Counted from the first letter of the stretch, positions 37,251 through 46,062 are shown. The stretch: 64,000 nucleotides of DNA from Streptococcus mitis (GCF_901542415.1 NZ_CABEHV010000004.1:1054001-1118000); one strand, 5' to 3'. Notes: a model not told the origin generated them from the sequence alone. A program made the numbers and translations.

Positions 37251-38042
37251 CTAGTATTGAAAAGACTGGATAGCTTCTTTCAAGTCATCTTGTAAACTAT
37301 TTCTCTGGTCAAGTTGGACATAAACTTCCAACAGACAGGATCTGAAGTTGGAAAATTTATAAAAATCTTCCCTTTCTTCTATCGGAAAGTCAACAGCTTT
37401 TATCCAAGAAGCTACTTGCTCTTGCTCCAACTTCCCTTGTAAAATAGGTTCATAGATCACTCTGGCTAAACGCCAATCCTCATCATCTGTAAAGCGAATC
37501 GAAATTCTTTTAAATAGTTGGCCAAGTATATCAAATACTTCATGAACTCTGTTTTTAGGAAAGTCTGGATGACAAACCACCTCTGTCAGTAAATCGGCTC
37601 CATGTGCAAAAGCATGAACCCAACCATACTGACTTGAAAAACCCGTTGTATCCTTTTCTTTTGAAAGATAGTACAAACCTTGATTTAAAAGGACATTGCG
37701 AATTTCTGCTTTTAATCCCTGATAAAAAACCGATTGCTGGTTGGCGTCCGCCGACAAGAGATTTGCATAAATAAGCGCCCTAAAAGAACGTTCGAGTGTT
37801 GGCAGGCCTATCTTATCAATCTCTTTGTCTAGTCCTCCATCAGCTGAGACCACATCAGCAATGAAATGAAATTGTTCCTGTGTAAATAGCTCTTCCTGAA
37901 TCCCTCTAGCAAAGCTTGTAAAAACAAGGTCATCACGAATTTCTGGAGAAGGATCTCCCAAATGATCAAGCAACCACTGGATTTCTTCCTCATGATAACT
38001 TGGTCTTTCTTCAGATATTTTTCTGAGTAACTCTTGATACAT
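37251..38042 (-). CDS. DUF2785-type protein
   Basis: 263 residues, soluble, helical, rich in Glu and Leu; matches my memory of the DUF2785 family (EWRL/HAFAHGADLL-type centre: here WVHAFAHGADLLTEVVCH). Start at ATG 38042 with GAGG upstream. It lies 11 bp downstream of the disrupted HxlR gene and was probably cotranscribed with it. Biochemical role unknown. Confidence 0.75.
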   Translation of the reverse strand: MYQELLRKISEERPSYHEEEIQWLLDHLGDPSPEIRDDLVFTSFARGIQEELFTQEQFHFIADVVSADGGLDKEIDKIGLPTLERSFRALIYANLLSADANQQSVFYQGLKAEIRNVLLNQGLYYLSKEKDTTGFSSQYGWVHAFAHGADLLTEVVCHPDFPKNRVHEVFDILGQLFKRISIRFTDDEDWRLARVIYEPILQGKLEQEQVASWIKAVDFPIEEREDFYKFSNFRSCLLEVYVQLDQRNSLQDDLKEAIQSFQY

Positions 38043-38053
38043 GGTCAATACCT

Positions 38054-38386
38054 CTACATTTCTAGCAACTTGATATAATCTAGACCCCATTTCTCGACAG
38101 CATCTAAAACAACTCTGAATTCCTGCCCCATTTCAGTTAAGCTGTACTCAACTCGTGGTGGAACTTCGGCATAGACCTTTCGTTGAACAATCTTATCCTT
38201 TTCTAATTGACGGAGATGACGGGTCAAAATAGTTTGAGTAATCCCAGGCAATAATCTCTGCAATTCTTTAAATCGTTTGGTACCCGTACTCAACTGATAA
38301 ATGATTACCAGTGCCCATTTCCCCGTTAAAACCCTCTGCGTTGTTGCAAATGGACAAATACCCTACTCACTCACTTTATTTGTCAT
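38054..38386 (-). pseudogene. HxlR-family regulator interrupted by a stop codon
   Basis: The full frame from ATG 38386 reads MTNKVSE-stop-GICPFATTQRVLTGKWALVII and continues into LSTGTKRFKELQRLLPGITQ. It has the whole HxlR winged-helix domain, including the CPF...GKW N-terminal signature, but codon 8 is TAG (38363-38365). The rest of the frame to 38054 is open. Either a single-base nonsense mutation has inactivated it, or translation restarts at an internal TTG (38293), which would lose the first helix. HxlR proteins often sense reactive electrophiles through this N-terminal Cys. Confidence 0.85.
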
Positions 38387-38428
38387 AAAATATCTTCTTT
38401 CTATTTTTTAAAAAAAAATTTATCTTTT

Positions 38429-38458
38429 AGTATCAATAAAAGTACCACTTTTGATACT
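38429..38458. promoter_or_regulatory. Palindromic operator in the HxlR divergent promoter region
   Basis: AGTATCAA (38429-38436) and TTGATACT (38451-38458) form a perfect inverted repeat around AAAAGT/ACTTTT. It lies between the divergent HxlR and NTF2-like genes, and TTTTGATA/TATCAAAA overlaps it to the right. Confidence 0.8.
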
Positions 38459-38491
38459 AGCTATCAAAAAAGTGTCTACTTGTTTTTTTGT

Positions 38492-38506
38492 TTGTAACTG
38501 TTACAA
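38492..38506. promoter_or_regulatory. Second palindrome upstream of the NTF2-like gene
   Basis: TTGTAAC-t-GTTACAA, perfect, 32 bp before the start codon; different in sequence from the operator at 38429. Confidence 0.6.
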
Positions 38507-38537
38507 TTATATCATAAAAAAGAAATGGAGAATATAT

Positions 38538-38927
38538 ATGTCAACAAACTTAGAAATTTTCAATGCTTATAACCAAGCTTTAATTGCTGGTGACTTTCCT
38601 GGTGTCTTTGAAACGATGGCAGACGATATTGTCTGGCATCAACCTGGTAATCATAGTATATCTGGTACAGTTGTTGGTAAGGACAAGCTAGGAACTCACC
38701 TGGCTACATTTGCTGAGAAAACTAATGGAACCTTTAAGGTGGTAACAAATTGGGTTTCTGACAATAAGGATTTAATCGCAGCCAATGTTACTTTTCTTGG
38801 AACACGTGCTGATGGTACTGAACTCAATATGAACGGGATTGACCTCTTCCGCATTGAAGACGGAAAAATCAAAGAAGTTTGGCTCTTCTCTTCAGATCAA
38901 GCTGAAGAAGATAGCTTTTGGGGATAA
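38538..38927 (+). CDS. NTF2-like / SnoaL-type ketosteroid isomerase-fold protein
   Basis: 129 residues, cone-shaped NTF2-like fold inferred from LEIFNAYNQALIAGDFPGVF at the N-terminus, the DDIVWHQPGNHSISGTVVG segment and the C-terminal LFRIEDGKIKEVWLF. The start at 38538 follows GGAG; the longer frame to 38451 runs through the operator. Divergent from the HxlR gene, so the classical target of that regulator. If the regulator is dead this gene is likely deregulated. Substrate unknown. Confidence 0.85.
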   Translation: MSTNLEIFNAYNQALIAGDFPGVFETMADDIVWHQPGNHSISGTVVGKDKLGTHLATFAEKTNGTFKVVTNWVSDNKDLIAANVTFLGTRADGTELNMNGIDLFRIEDGKIKEVWLFSSDQAEEDSFWG

Positions 38928-39001
38928 TTAAAGAGGCCAGAACAAAAAATTTTGATTTTAGGAATTCTTTATTCTAAATTTTTAAATCAATAGATTAGAT
39001 A

Positions 39002-39057
39002 AAAAAGCGAACAAGACAGAATTCTGAGTGTCAGATAACTCGTTTTGTTCGCTTTTT
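39002..39057. terminator. Bidirectional terminator with long loop
   Basis: AAAAAGCGAACAA/TTGTTCGCTTTTT with 30 bases between the arms; ends pepF and the NTF2-like gene. Confidence 0.8.
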
Positions 39058-39095
39058 ATATTTAAGGTTAGACTTTTGTCCCAGACTCTTTTAAT

Positions 39096-40892
39096 TTACT
39101 CTCCCAACTGGGCACTGTAGGCGATAATCTGATCAACTGTGTCAGACAAGAATTGGATTGTATCACGGAGTGGTTTATCTGTTGAAATATCAGCTCCGAT
39201 AATCATAGCTGACTCAAGCGGTGTCTTGCTACCACCCGATTTGAGGAGATTGAGCCAATCTTCAGCTCCAGTTTCAGAGTTTTTAAGATGGAGGTAACCT
39301 GCAGTCGAGATGACTAGCCCTGCTGAGTAAGTGTAACTATACAAGCCCATGTAATAATGAGCTTGGCGCATCCAAGTCAGAGCTGCATCATCGTCAATTT
39401 CAATAGCATCTCCCCAGAAATCGGTCAAAACTTCCTTCATAATGCTGTTGAGCTTACTTGCTCCGAAGGTTTCTCCTTCTTCAATCAGTGTATACACCTT
39501 ACGCTGGAAGGCTGCTTCCAAGAGGTGGGTAATAAAGTTATGGAAGTAGGTGTCTGTCAAGCGGTGAGCCAGAGCGAAGCGTTTTTGACGAGGGTCGTCA
39601 GACTGGTGCTCCAAGTAATCACTTAAAAGCAATTCATTGAAGGTTGACGGCGCTTCGACATAGTAAGTCGACATGTGGGCGTTGAAGTAGCTTTGGTGAT
39701 TGTCTGAAAAGATGAATTGACCAGAATGCCCGATTTCATGAATTAAGGTATAGACATCGCTCAAACGACCTGTCCAGCTCATGAGGACATAAGGGTGCAC
39801 GCGATATGGATCCGCCGCATAACCTCCGGAATCCTTGCCACTGTTAGCAGCAAAGTCTACCCAGCGCTCTTCTTGATAGCGAGCAACTTCCTGACAATAT
39901 TCTTGTCCCAAAGGTTCTACCGACTTCATGACCAAATCATAGGCGTCGTCAATGGTCACTTGAGGATTGAGGGCACTATCCAAATCCAATTTCCAGTCTG
40001 CAAAGGTCATCTTTTCAAGACCATTTACCTTGGCAACATGCTTGAGGTATCTCTGAGCAACGGGCGCAAAATCCTTCATGATGAGGTCAATCTGGCGGTC
40101 AAACATGGCACGGTCCACTTCTTGTTCAGCCAGAAGATAGTCAAAAACAGAGTCGTATCCCTTCATATCTGCCAATAGTTTTTCAGACTTAACCTGAGCT
40201 AGATAGGCTGCAGCAGCCGTATTTTGGTGCTTACGAAGTCCTTCTGAGAAGGAACGGAAAGATTTCTCACGAACCTCAGCGTCCTCATGATTTTGGTAGA
40301 AATTCTCATAAGTCACAAAGCTGTTTTTGTAGGTCTTTCCATGGGCTTCAAAGTCAGCCATTTCGAAATCCCCAGCTCGCATTTTAGTGTAAATATCCTG
40401 CGGACTGTAGAAAACTTCACCCAGATTGGTCAAGGCCTTCTCCACATCAGCCCCTAGATAGTGGGCTTTTTTGATTTTGGCCTGACGAATGGCAGCTGTT
40501 AAATGAGGCAATTCACCCAAACGATTCAAGACTTCCTCGTCTGCTGCCACCAAGGCATCGTCAAAGAAGGTCAATGCTACGCTAGCATCTGTTTCAAATT
40601 CCATCCCAGCTTGGGCAATGTTAGCAAATTCGTCATTGCTATAATCTGTCGTCTGTGGCATAAAGCCATAGTTGCCAATATGGCTCATCTGAATGTAGAT
40701 TTGCTCCAATTCCGCAAAGGCCTTTTCAAAATCCTCAAAAGTATAAAGATTACCCTTGTAATCACGGCTAAACTGGTTGATGTCTTCACGAGCCTTCTCG
40801 ATTGCACGTAAGAAATCCTCACGGTCTTGGTATAAGGCTGTTAAATCCCAAAGTTCCTTCTCTGGAAATTCTGATCGGTGTTTTTGTTCCAT
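39096..40892 (-). CDS. pepF: Oligoendopeptidase F
   Basis: 598 residues, M3B zinc metallopeptidase that cleaves cytoplasmic oligopeptides. Zinc site HEIGH in LIHEIGHSGQF, with the third ligand Glu in the downstream EAPSTFNE helix. Full length. Start ATG 40892 after AGAGGAAG. In pneumococcus a homologue lies beside rsmE and prmA, as here. Confidence 0.96.
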   Translation of the reverse strand: MEQKHRSEFPEKELWDLTALYQDREDFLRAIEKAREDINQFSRDYKGNLYTFEDFEKAFAELEQIYIQMSHIGNYGFMPQTTDYSNDEFANIAQAGMEFETDASVALTFFDDALVAADEEVLNRLGELPHLTAAIRQAKIKKAHYLGADVEKALTNLGEVFYSPQDIYTKMRAGDFEMADFEAHGKTYKNSFVTYENFYQNHEDAEVREKSFRSFSEGLRKHQNTAAAAYLAQVKSEKLLADMKGYDSVFDYLLAEQEVDRAMFDRQIDLIMKDFAPVAQRYLKHVAKVNGLEKMTFADWKLDLDSALNPQVTIDDAYDLVMKSVEPLGQEYCQEVARYQEERWVDFAANSGKDSGGYAADPYRVHPYVLMSWTGRLSDVYTLIHEIGHSGQFIFSDNHQSYFNAHMSTYYVEAPSTFNELLLSDYLEHQSDDPRQKRFALAHRLTDTYFHNFITHLLEAAFQRKVYTLIEEGETFGASKLNSIMKEVLTDFWGDAIEIDDDAALTWMRQAHYYMGLYSYTYSAGLVISTAGYLHLKNSETGAEDWLNLLKSGGSKTPLESAMIIGADISTDKPLRDTIQFLSDTVDQIIAYSAQLGE

Positions 40893-40902
40893 TTTCTTCC
40901 TC

Positions 40903-41646
40903 TTATTTCTCTAATTCTAATAAAACACTAAGGGCTGATAAAGCGTAAAGTGGTGCTGTTTCTGCTCGCAAAATACGAGGACCAAGTCCTGCTAAGACTG
41001 ATCCCTTAGCTTCGAAACTCTCAATTTCTGCAGGTGACAGACCACCTTCTGGACCAAAGATAAAGAGCAGTTTAGCTCCTGTTTCAAGACCAGTGACCGC
41101 TTGTAAGAGCGCAGCGGCTTCACCTTCTTTGGCCGACTCTTCATAGGCTACTATGATACGGTCAAATTGGTCAAGTTGGGCTAGAAAGTCTGCTTTTTTC
41201 TCAAAAAGCTTGATACTTGGGACCAAATTACGCTTGCTTTGTTCTGCTGCTCCAAGGGCAATTTTTTCTAGTTTTTCAACCTTTTTACCCAATTTCTTGC
41301 CATCCCACTTGGCAACTGACCAGTCTGCTGGGAAGGCCCAGATTTGACTAGCTCCGAGTTCGGTTACTTTTTGAGTGATAAACTCCAGCTTGTCTCCCTT
41401 GGGAAATCCAGATGCGATGGTTACTTGAACGGGCAGTTCCACATTGTCATCTAGTTCTTGGACCAACTCAAACTGACGAGCTTCCACATCCAGCACATGC
41501 GCCAAACGCTTGACTCCATCATCAAAGACCAAAGTAACCTCATCATCTTCTTTCAAGCGCATTACCTGAAACATATGCTTGCTGGTTTCCTTATCCTCGA
41601 TGATGACTGGCGAGGTAGCATTACCCTTTACAAAATACTGCTGCAT
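40903..41646 (-). CDS. rsmE: 16S rRNA m3U1498 methyltransferase
   Basis: 247 residues, SPOUT-class methyltransferase. N-terminal PUA-like domain and a C-terminal trefoil knot with FGPEGGLSPAEIE and LGPRILRAETAPLYAL. Start chosen at ATG 41646 (MQQYFVKG) after GGAGG; four more residues upstream are possible but unlikely. It overlaps nothing and begins two bases after the prmA stop. Confidence 0.95.
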   Translation of the reverse strand: MQQYFVKGNATSPVIIEDKETSKHMFQVMRLKEDDEVTLVFDDGVKRLAHVLDVEARQFELVQELDDNVELPVQVTIASGFPKGDKLEFITQKVTELGASQIWAFPADWSVAKWDGKKLGKKVEKLEKIALGAAEQSKRNLVPSIKLFEKKADFLAQLDQFDRIIVAYEESAKEGEAAALLQAVTGLETGAKLLFIFGPEGGLSPAEIESFEAKGSVLAGLGPRILRAETAPLYALSALSVLLELEK

Positions 41647-41647
41647 G

Positions 41648-42598
41648 CTAGCCTCCAATCACACCGGAAATATCCTTGGTTTTCTTAAAGACACAGGCAT
41701 TCCATTCCCCTTGAACCATGTGAGTTTCGAGGAAAAATCCAGCTGACTCAGCCGACTTGCGCACCATGTCCCACTTGTCCTTGATAATCCCACTCATGAT
41801 GAGGTAGCCTTCATCCTTGACCAATCGATAAGCATCATCTGTCAGATGAATGAGAATATCCGCCAAGATATTAGCCACAATGACATCTGCCTCAATCTCA
41901 ACCCCCTTAAGCAAATCACCTGCAGCTACATGGATGTTTTCCATGCCAGGGTTGAGCTCAATATTTTCCTGAGCCACACGAACCGCTACATCATCTAGGT
42001 CGTAGGCGAAAATTTCCTTAGCACCCAGTAGCGAGCTAGCAATAGAGAGGACGCCTGATCCAGTCCCCACATCTAGCACTGTTTCCCCACCACGAAGAAC
42101 CTGCTCCAAGGCAAAGAGGCTCATCTTAGTGGTTGGATGGGTCCCCGTACCAAAAGCCATGCCAGGATCCAGCTTGATAATCTTTTCCCCAGCAGTCGCC
42201 TCGTAGTCCGTCCACGACGGCACGATGGTCAAATCATGAGTGATGCGAGCTGGTTCATAGTATTTCTTCCAGTTGTCTGCCCAGTCTTCCTCAGCCAAGG
42301 CAGTCGTCCCCATTTTGACCTCTCCCAAGTCCATAAAATCAGTTAGTTCCGCGAGACGAGCCTGCAAATCTGACTCAACCGTTGCTACATCAACCGTATC
42401 AGGATAGTAGGCTGTTACTACGATTTCTTCTTGCTGCTCGACCTCTGGGAAAATCTCGCCGAAGCGGTCAACATTTCCCACATAGTCCATACTGTCTTCG
42501 ATTGCGACTCCTTGCGCTCCCAGCTCAATCAAGAGATTGGAAACTAACTCCTCCCCCTCACGCTTAACTGTAACTTTTAACTCTTGCCATGTTTCCAT
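41648..42598 (-). CDS. prmA: Ribosomal protein L11 methyltransferase
   Basis: 316 residues. SAM-binding motif [12 protein letters not shown] and the [14 protein letters not shown] signature of PrmA; N-terminal L11-binding domain from METWQELKV. Start at 42598; the extension to 42625 has no ribosome binding site and even the chosen start has only a weak one. Confidence 0.95.
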   Translation of the reverse strand: METWQELKVTVKREGEELVSNLLIELGAQGVAIEDSMDYVGNVDRFGEIFPEVEQQEEIVVTAYYPDTVDVATVESDLQARLAELTDFMDLGEVKMGTTALAEEDWADNWKKYYEPARITHDLTIVPSWTDYEATAGEKIIKLDPGMAFGTGTHPTTKMSLFALEQVLRGGETVLDVGTGSGVLSIASSLLGAKEIFAYDLDDVAVRVAQENIELNPGMENIHVAAGDLLKGVEIEADVIVANILADILIHLTDDAYRLVKDEGYLIMSGIIKDKWDMVRKSAESAGFFLETHMVQGEWNACVFKKTKDISGVIGG

Positions 42599-42638
42599 AT
42601 TTAAGATACCAAGCCCGTAAAACACAAAGCCAAAATAG

Positions 42639-42674
42639 AAACTTCTCTGAAGACGCTTGTGTCTAAGAGAAGTT
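42639..42674. terminator. Hairpin between prmA and the Nudix gene
   Basis: AAACTTCTCT...AGAGAAGTTT, ten pairs, with TTTCTATTTT beyond it on the minus strand. Likely terminates the Nudix/DUF3013 unit. Confidence 0.65.
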
Positions 42675-42701
42675 TATCTTTTTGGCACCGTGTTTAGGGC
42701 G

Positions 42702-42728
42702 GGTTCAGTTTAGAAATGTAACTGAACC
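42702..42728. other. Perfect hairpin after the Nudix gene
   Basis: GGTTCAGTT-tagaaatgt-AACTGAACC, nine pairs and no T-run. It lies seven bases from the Nudix stop; perhaps an mRNA 3'-end stabiliser or half of a repeat. Confidence 0.55.
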
Positions 42729-42735
42729 ATCCTTT

Positions 42736-43164
42736 CTAATCACTTACTTTTAAATAATCTTTTAATCTCTCTTGCAACTGAGGTACAACTTGACTGGAAC
42801 TAAGAAACTCCTCAACATTCATTAACTGATAACCCTGTCCCTCATCTCCAAATACGATGCTGTCAAACTGGTTCTGTGTTAACTGACCGACTAGAAATAC
42901 AGATTGTTTATCCGCAAAAAGCATACTTGGATAAACCTTACTCCAAAGCAGACAATCCTCAGTCAAATGAATTTCCAGTTCTTCATAAACCTCACGCGCC
43001 ACGCACTCAAAAGGACTTTCATCACCTTCACGTCCACCGCCTGGAAGTTCCCACATATTGGGCCAGGGAATGCTTGCCTTATCATCGCGTAAGATAGTCA
43101 AGAGCTTATCCCCACAAAACAAAGCAATCTTACAGCCTGTGAAATCAGAAATCTCTATTTCCAT
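42736..43164 (-). CDS. Nudix hydrolase
   Basis: 142 residues. The Nudix box is GGGREGDESPFECVAREVYEEL, given here as GGGREGDE and REVYEELEI, at about residues 41-65, with all catalytic Glu residues. MutT-type nucleotide or cofactor pyrophosphatase; substrate unknown. The start at 43164 is 10 bp after DUF3013 ends. Confidence 0.88.
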   Translation of the reverse strand: MEIEISDFTGCKIALFCGDKLLTILRDDKASIPWPNMWELPGGGREGDESPFECVAREVYEELEIHLTEDCLLWSKVYPSMLFADKQSVFLVGQLTQNQFDSIVFGDEGQGYQLMNVEEFLSSSQVVPQLQERLKDYLKVSD

Positions 43165-43173
43165 GTCAAACTC

Positions 43174-43644
43174 CTAGTATCTCGGATAAGGATAAAACTC
43201 TCCCTCTTCCAATCCAACTTTCCCTTCTTCAAAGACTTCTTGGTTCCATTCCATGACGAATTCCTCTGCTTCTGGCTCTTCCAAAAAGTCCATGAGCGCA
43301 TCCAGCCCAACCTCTGCAGTGTCTTTGAGGAACAGAGCAAAATAAGCTAAAAATTCACGAGAAAATCCTTTTTTGGGAAGATAAGGGATAACTGTCAAAT
43401 AGTCTTCCTCATTGACGCTTGACTTAGCAGGATTGTAAAAAATGACTGCTTCTTCAAAGAGAATGTCATCTGATGAAACCTCTCCATCTTCATCTACCAT
43501 CTCCACACCTGCAGCATTTTGCGCTTCCAATAGAAAACTCACTTCAACCGCGTGATTGCGTTTGTCCCAACTAATCTCAAAGTCAAAGGGAAAGTTCTTC
43601 TCCAACTCTTCCTCTAAAACATCTAAAAATCCGTATGTTGCCAT
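43174..43644 (-). CDS. DUF3013-family acidic protein
   Basis: 156 residues, strongly acidic (many Glu and Asp), soluble, no signal peptide. Sequence pattern FDFEISWDKRNHAVEVSF is typical of the streptococcal DUF3013 family as I recall it. First gene of a leftward pair with the Nudix gene, divergent from rarA. Function unknown. Confidence 0.75.
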   Translation of the reverse strand: MATYGFLDVLEEELEKNFPFDFEISWDKRNHAVEVSFLLEAQNAAGVEMVDEDGEVSSDDILFEEAVIFYNPAKSSVNEEDYLTVIPYLPKKGFSREFLAYFALFLKDTAEVGLDALMDFLEEPEAEEFVMEWNQEVFEEGKVGLEEGEFYPYPRY

Positions 43645-43759
43645 TTTGTCCTCTTTCTATGCGACTCTTCAATCGCCCCGATTGCTCGGAAATATGCTAA
43701 AATAGATACTACCATCTTACCACATATACATCAGAAAATCCACGTTAGAAAGGACTGCT

Positions 43760-45031
43760 ATGCCAGACAATCTCGCGCTTCGCATGCGCCCTAAAACCAT
43801 CGACCAGGTCATCGGTCAGGAACATCTGGTCGGACAAGGAAAAATCATCCGCCGCATGGTAGAAGCCAACCGCCTGTCCTCCATGATTCTCTATGGCCCT
43901 CCGGGAATCGGCAAGACCAGTATTGCCTCTGCCATCGCAGGGACTACTAAGTATGCCTTTCGAACTTTCAATGCGACAGTTGATAGTAAAAAACGACTGC
44001 AAGAAATTGCGGAAGAGGCTAAATTCTCTGGTGGTCTCGTCCTATTACTAGACGAAATCCATCGTCTTGACAAAACCAAGCAAGACTTTCTTTTGCCACT
44101 CTTAGAAAGTGGTCTGGTCATCATGATTGGGGCTACGACTGAAAATCCTTTCTTCTCTGTCACTCCTGCCATTCGTAGCCGTGTTCAAATTTTTGAGTTG
44201 GAACCTCTGTCTAACCAAGACGTCAAAGAGGCCCTGCAGATAGCTCTAAGTAACCCTGAGCGTGGTTTTGATTTTCCAGTAGAACTAGATGAGGATGCGC
44301 TGGATTTCATTGCTACCTCTACAAACGGAGACCTTCGCTCTGCCTTTAACTCACTGGACTTGGCTGTTCTTTCTACCCCTGAGAATGACGAGGACATCCG
44401 CCATATCACTCTAGACATCATGGAAAATAGCCTTCAGAGAAGCTACATTACCATGGATAAGGATGGGGATGGACATTATGACGTACTCTCAGCCCTGCAA
44501 AAGTCCATACGAGGTTCGGATGTCGATGCCAGTCTTCACTATGCTGCTCGCTTGATTGAGGCTGGTGATTTGCCAAGTCTCGCTCGTCGTTTGACTGTTA
44601 TCGCTTATGAAGATATCGGTTTGGCCAATCCTGAAGCCCAGATTCACACTGTGACTGCTCTGGATGCTGCCCAAAAGATTGGTTTTCCCGAAGCTCGCAT
44701 CCTCATTGCCAACGTCGTGATTGATTTGGCTCTTTCTCCAAAATCCAACTCAGCCTATGTAGCTATGGATAAGGCACTTGCTGACCTCAAAACATCAGGG
44801 CATTTGCCTATCCCTCGACACCTGCGCGATGGCCACTACAGTGGAAGCAAGGAACTGGGGAATGCCCAAGACTATCTCTATCCACACAACTATCCTGGAA
44901 ATTGGGTCAAGCAAGACTATCTACCAGAAAAAATTCGTAATCATCACTATTTCCAAGCAGAAGATACTGGTAAATATGAACGGGCTTTGGCTCAAAGAAA
45001 GGAAGCTATCGACCGTTTGCGAAAAATCTGA
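43760..45031 (+). CDS. rarA: Replication-associated recombination protein A
   Basis: 423 residues, AAA+ ATPase of the RarA/MgsA/WRNIP1 family acting at stalled forks. Walker A GPPGIGKTS (about 48-56), Walker B LLLDEIHRLD, sensor 1 ATTENP, Arg finger in AIRSR; C-terminal tetramerisation region with RHLRDGHYSGSKELGNA and YLPHNYPG-type segment (YLYPHNYPGNW). Start ATG 43760 after AGAAAGGA. Confidence 0.95.
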   Translation: MPDNLALRMRPKTIDQVIGQEHLVGQGKIIRRMVEANRLSSMILYGPPGIGKTSIASAIAGTTKYAFRTFNATVDSKKRLQEIAEEAKFSGGLVLLLDEIHRLDKTKQDFLLPLLESGLVIMIGATTENPFFSVTPAIRSRVQIFELEPLSNQDVKEALQIALSNPERGFDFPVELDEDALDFIATSTNGDLRSAFNSLDLAVLSTPENDEDIRHITLDIMENSLQRSYITMDKDGDGHYDVLSALQKSIRGSDVDASLHYAARLIEAGDLPSLARRLTVIAYEDIGLANPEAQIHTVTALDAAQKIGFPEARILIANVVIDLALSPKSNSAYVAMDKALADLKTSGHLPIPRHLRDGHYSGSKELGNAQDYLYPHNYPGNWVKQDYLPEKIRNHHYFQAEDTGKYERALAQRKEAIDRLRKI

Positions 45032-45060
45032 AATCCTTTTCAAAAAATTGCACTTTCCTC

Positions 45061-45088
45061 TTGATTTTTTTTGAAAAAGTGGTATTAT
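45061..45088 (+). promoter_or_regulatory. 6S RNA promoter
   Basis: TTGATT (45061-45066), 16-bp spacer, extended -10 TGGTATTAT (hexamer 45083-45088). Confidence 0.7.
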
Positions 45089-45095
45089 ATAAACA

Positions 45096-45290
45096 TAGAA
45101 ACGCTGTGGTGTACGACTTCACACTTAAGTGTTGACCGACTATTTTTTGTATTATTAGGGAAACAAAAGTCTTCTAACAGCATGTAGGCCGTCTCACACG
45201 GAAACAGCTTCAGTTAGAGCGAGTTGCCCACCTGCTTAATTGCGCGGGTTCAATACAAACCGTGAAGTTTCGGCACCAATACAGCTTTTT
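45096..45290 (+). ncRNA. ssrS: 6S RNA
   Basis: About 195 nt. The closing stem pairs GCTGT-gGTG near the 5' end with CACC-aat-ACAGC before a T-run at 45286-45290; the interior carries long imperfect helices and an A/T-rich central bubble (ACTATTTTTTGTATTATTAGGG, here ACTATTTTTTGTATTATTAG). Size, fold and own strong promoter fit 6S RNA, which mimics open promoter DNA and sequesters RNA polymerase. Ends are estimated. Confidence 0.78.
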
Positions 45291-45295
45291 TCTTT

Positions 45296-45368
45296 GCCTC
45301 CTTAGCTCAGCTGGCAGAGCAGCGGACTCTTAATCCGTGGGTCACAGGTTCGATCCCTGTAGGGGGCA
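45296..45368 (+). tRNA. tRNA-Lys (anticodon CTT)
   Basis: 73 nt from GCCTCCT to the discriminator A; acceptor arms GCCTCCT/AGGGGGC, D arm GCTC..GAGC, anticodon loop CTCTTAA (CTT), T arm ACAGG-TTCGATC-CCTGT. CCA is not encoded. It starts five bases after the 6S T-run and may depend on readthrough from it. Confidence 0.97.
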
Positions 45369-45384
45369 TCTAAATACAACAGGA

Positions 45385-45411
45385 AAAAGCCTTGTAAATC
45401 AAGGCTTTTTT
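45385..45411 (+). terminator. Terminator after tRNA-Lys
   Basis: AAAAAGCCTTG-taaat-CAAGGCTTTTTTT. Confidence 0.9.
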
Positions 45412-45412
45412 T

Positions 45413-45880
45413 GTGTCCTCCCTACTTATGTCCCATCAACAGATGCTCAAGATATATTTTGTGTGTAAAAAAATTCTTTTGCTCCTCTACGAAAAACAAA
45501 AAAGCTATCCTACCTTTGCAAATTTGGATAAGATAGCAGAATATTTTAATGCAACTCCAACCCAACTCTTTGGAACGAGTAAAGAGATTGAGTTAGAAAA
45601 GAGTGTTCTTGAATCTAATGAATACTCTGATAAAGTAAGTGAAATCTTAAAAGCTGTCAAATACATCGAGCATTTCCTACATACTGATGGACAGTACTTA
45701 GAGGATTTACTTTACCTAACAAGAGGCAACCAACTATATACAGAAGATGGAAAAGAGTTGTATATTGATCCAACTTCTCAGAAAAGAACACTTCATACCC
45801 AATATGAACCTGGTTTTATTGAAGCAAGAGATAAATCTCCACTAGAGCTCTTAATTGAAAATAAGGAGCTATTAGATTAA
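45413..45880 (+). pseudogene. Truncated XRE-type regulator
   Basis: The open frame is 155 residues, but only the part from about residue 30 looks biological: QKSYPTFANLDKIAEYFNAT followed by PTQLFGTSKEIELEK is the last two helices of a Cro/CI-type HTH plus linker, and the acidic C-terminal part continues to the stop. The N-terminal HTH helices are missing and the first 30 codons read as junk without a ribosome binding site. It lies directly behind a tRNA gene, a common integration site, so it may be what is left of a phage or integrative element. Confidence 0.7.
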
Positions 45881-45885
45881 ATAAA

Positions 45886-45909
45886 AAAAGCGAGGATATC
45901 CTCGCTTTT
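45886..45909. terminator. Terminator after the XRE remnant
   Basis: AAAAGCGAGGATATCCTCGCTTTT, perfect palindrome. Confidence 0.85.
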
Positions 45910-45922
45910 CTATTGTAAAATC

Positions 45923-46012
45923 TTATTCTTCATTATCAATCGTCAAACACTCCGCCTGTAAGCTGGTACGTGAGGTAAATGTGCTCCAAGGTTTTGACAA
46001 TTCGCGCCACAT
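45923..46012 (-). pseudogene. Possible C-terminal gene remnant
   Basis: A 29-codon frame on the minus strand (MWRELSKPWSTFTSRTSLQA, then ECLTIDNEE) looks like the tail of a real protein rather than random sequence, but no ribosome binding site precedes it and nothing upstream continues the frame. Source gene not recognised. Confidence 0.3.
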
Positions 46013-46053
46013 AAAGTTATTTAAGCATATCCTTTTCTCTCATTACCATTTTC

Positions 46054-46062
46054 TGTTATAAT
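46054..46062 (+). promoter_or_regulatory. Extended -10 promoter of the LtrA-like gene
   Basis: TGTTATAAT, 33 bp before the start codon; -35 weak. Confidence 0.55.

Noticed and set aside
45061..45290. tmRNA or RNase P RNA as identity of the RNA before tRNA-Lys
   Set aside because: Lacks the tmRNA tRNA-like ends and tag frame and the RNase P conserved core; the size and closing stem fit 6S RNA better.
45413..45505. First 30 codons of the XRE-like frame as a genuine N-terminus
   Set aside because: No ribosome binding site, no HTH helices and hydrophobic junk sequence; better read as a deletion junction.
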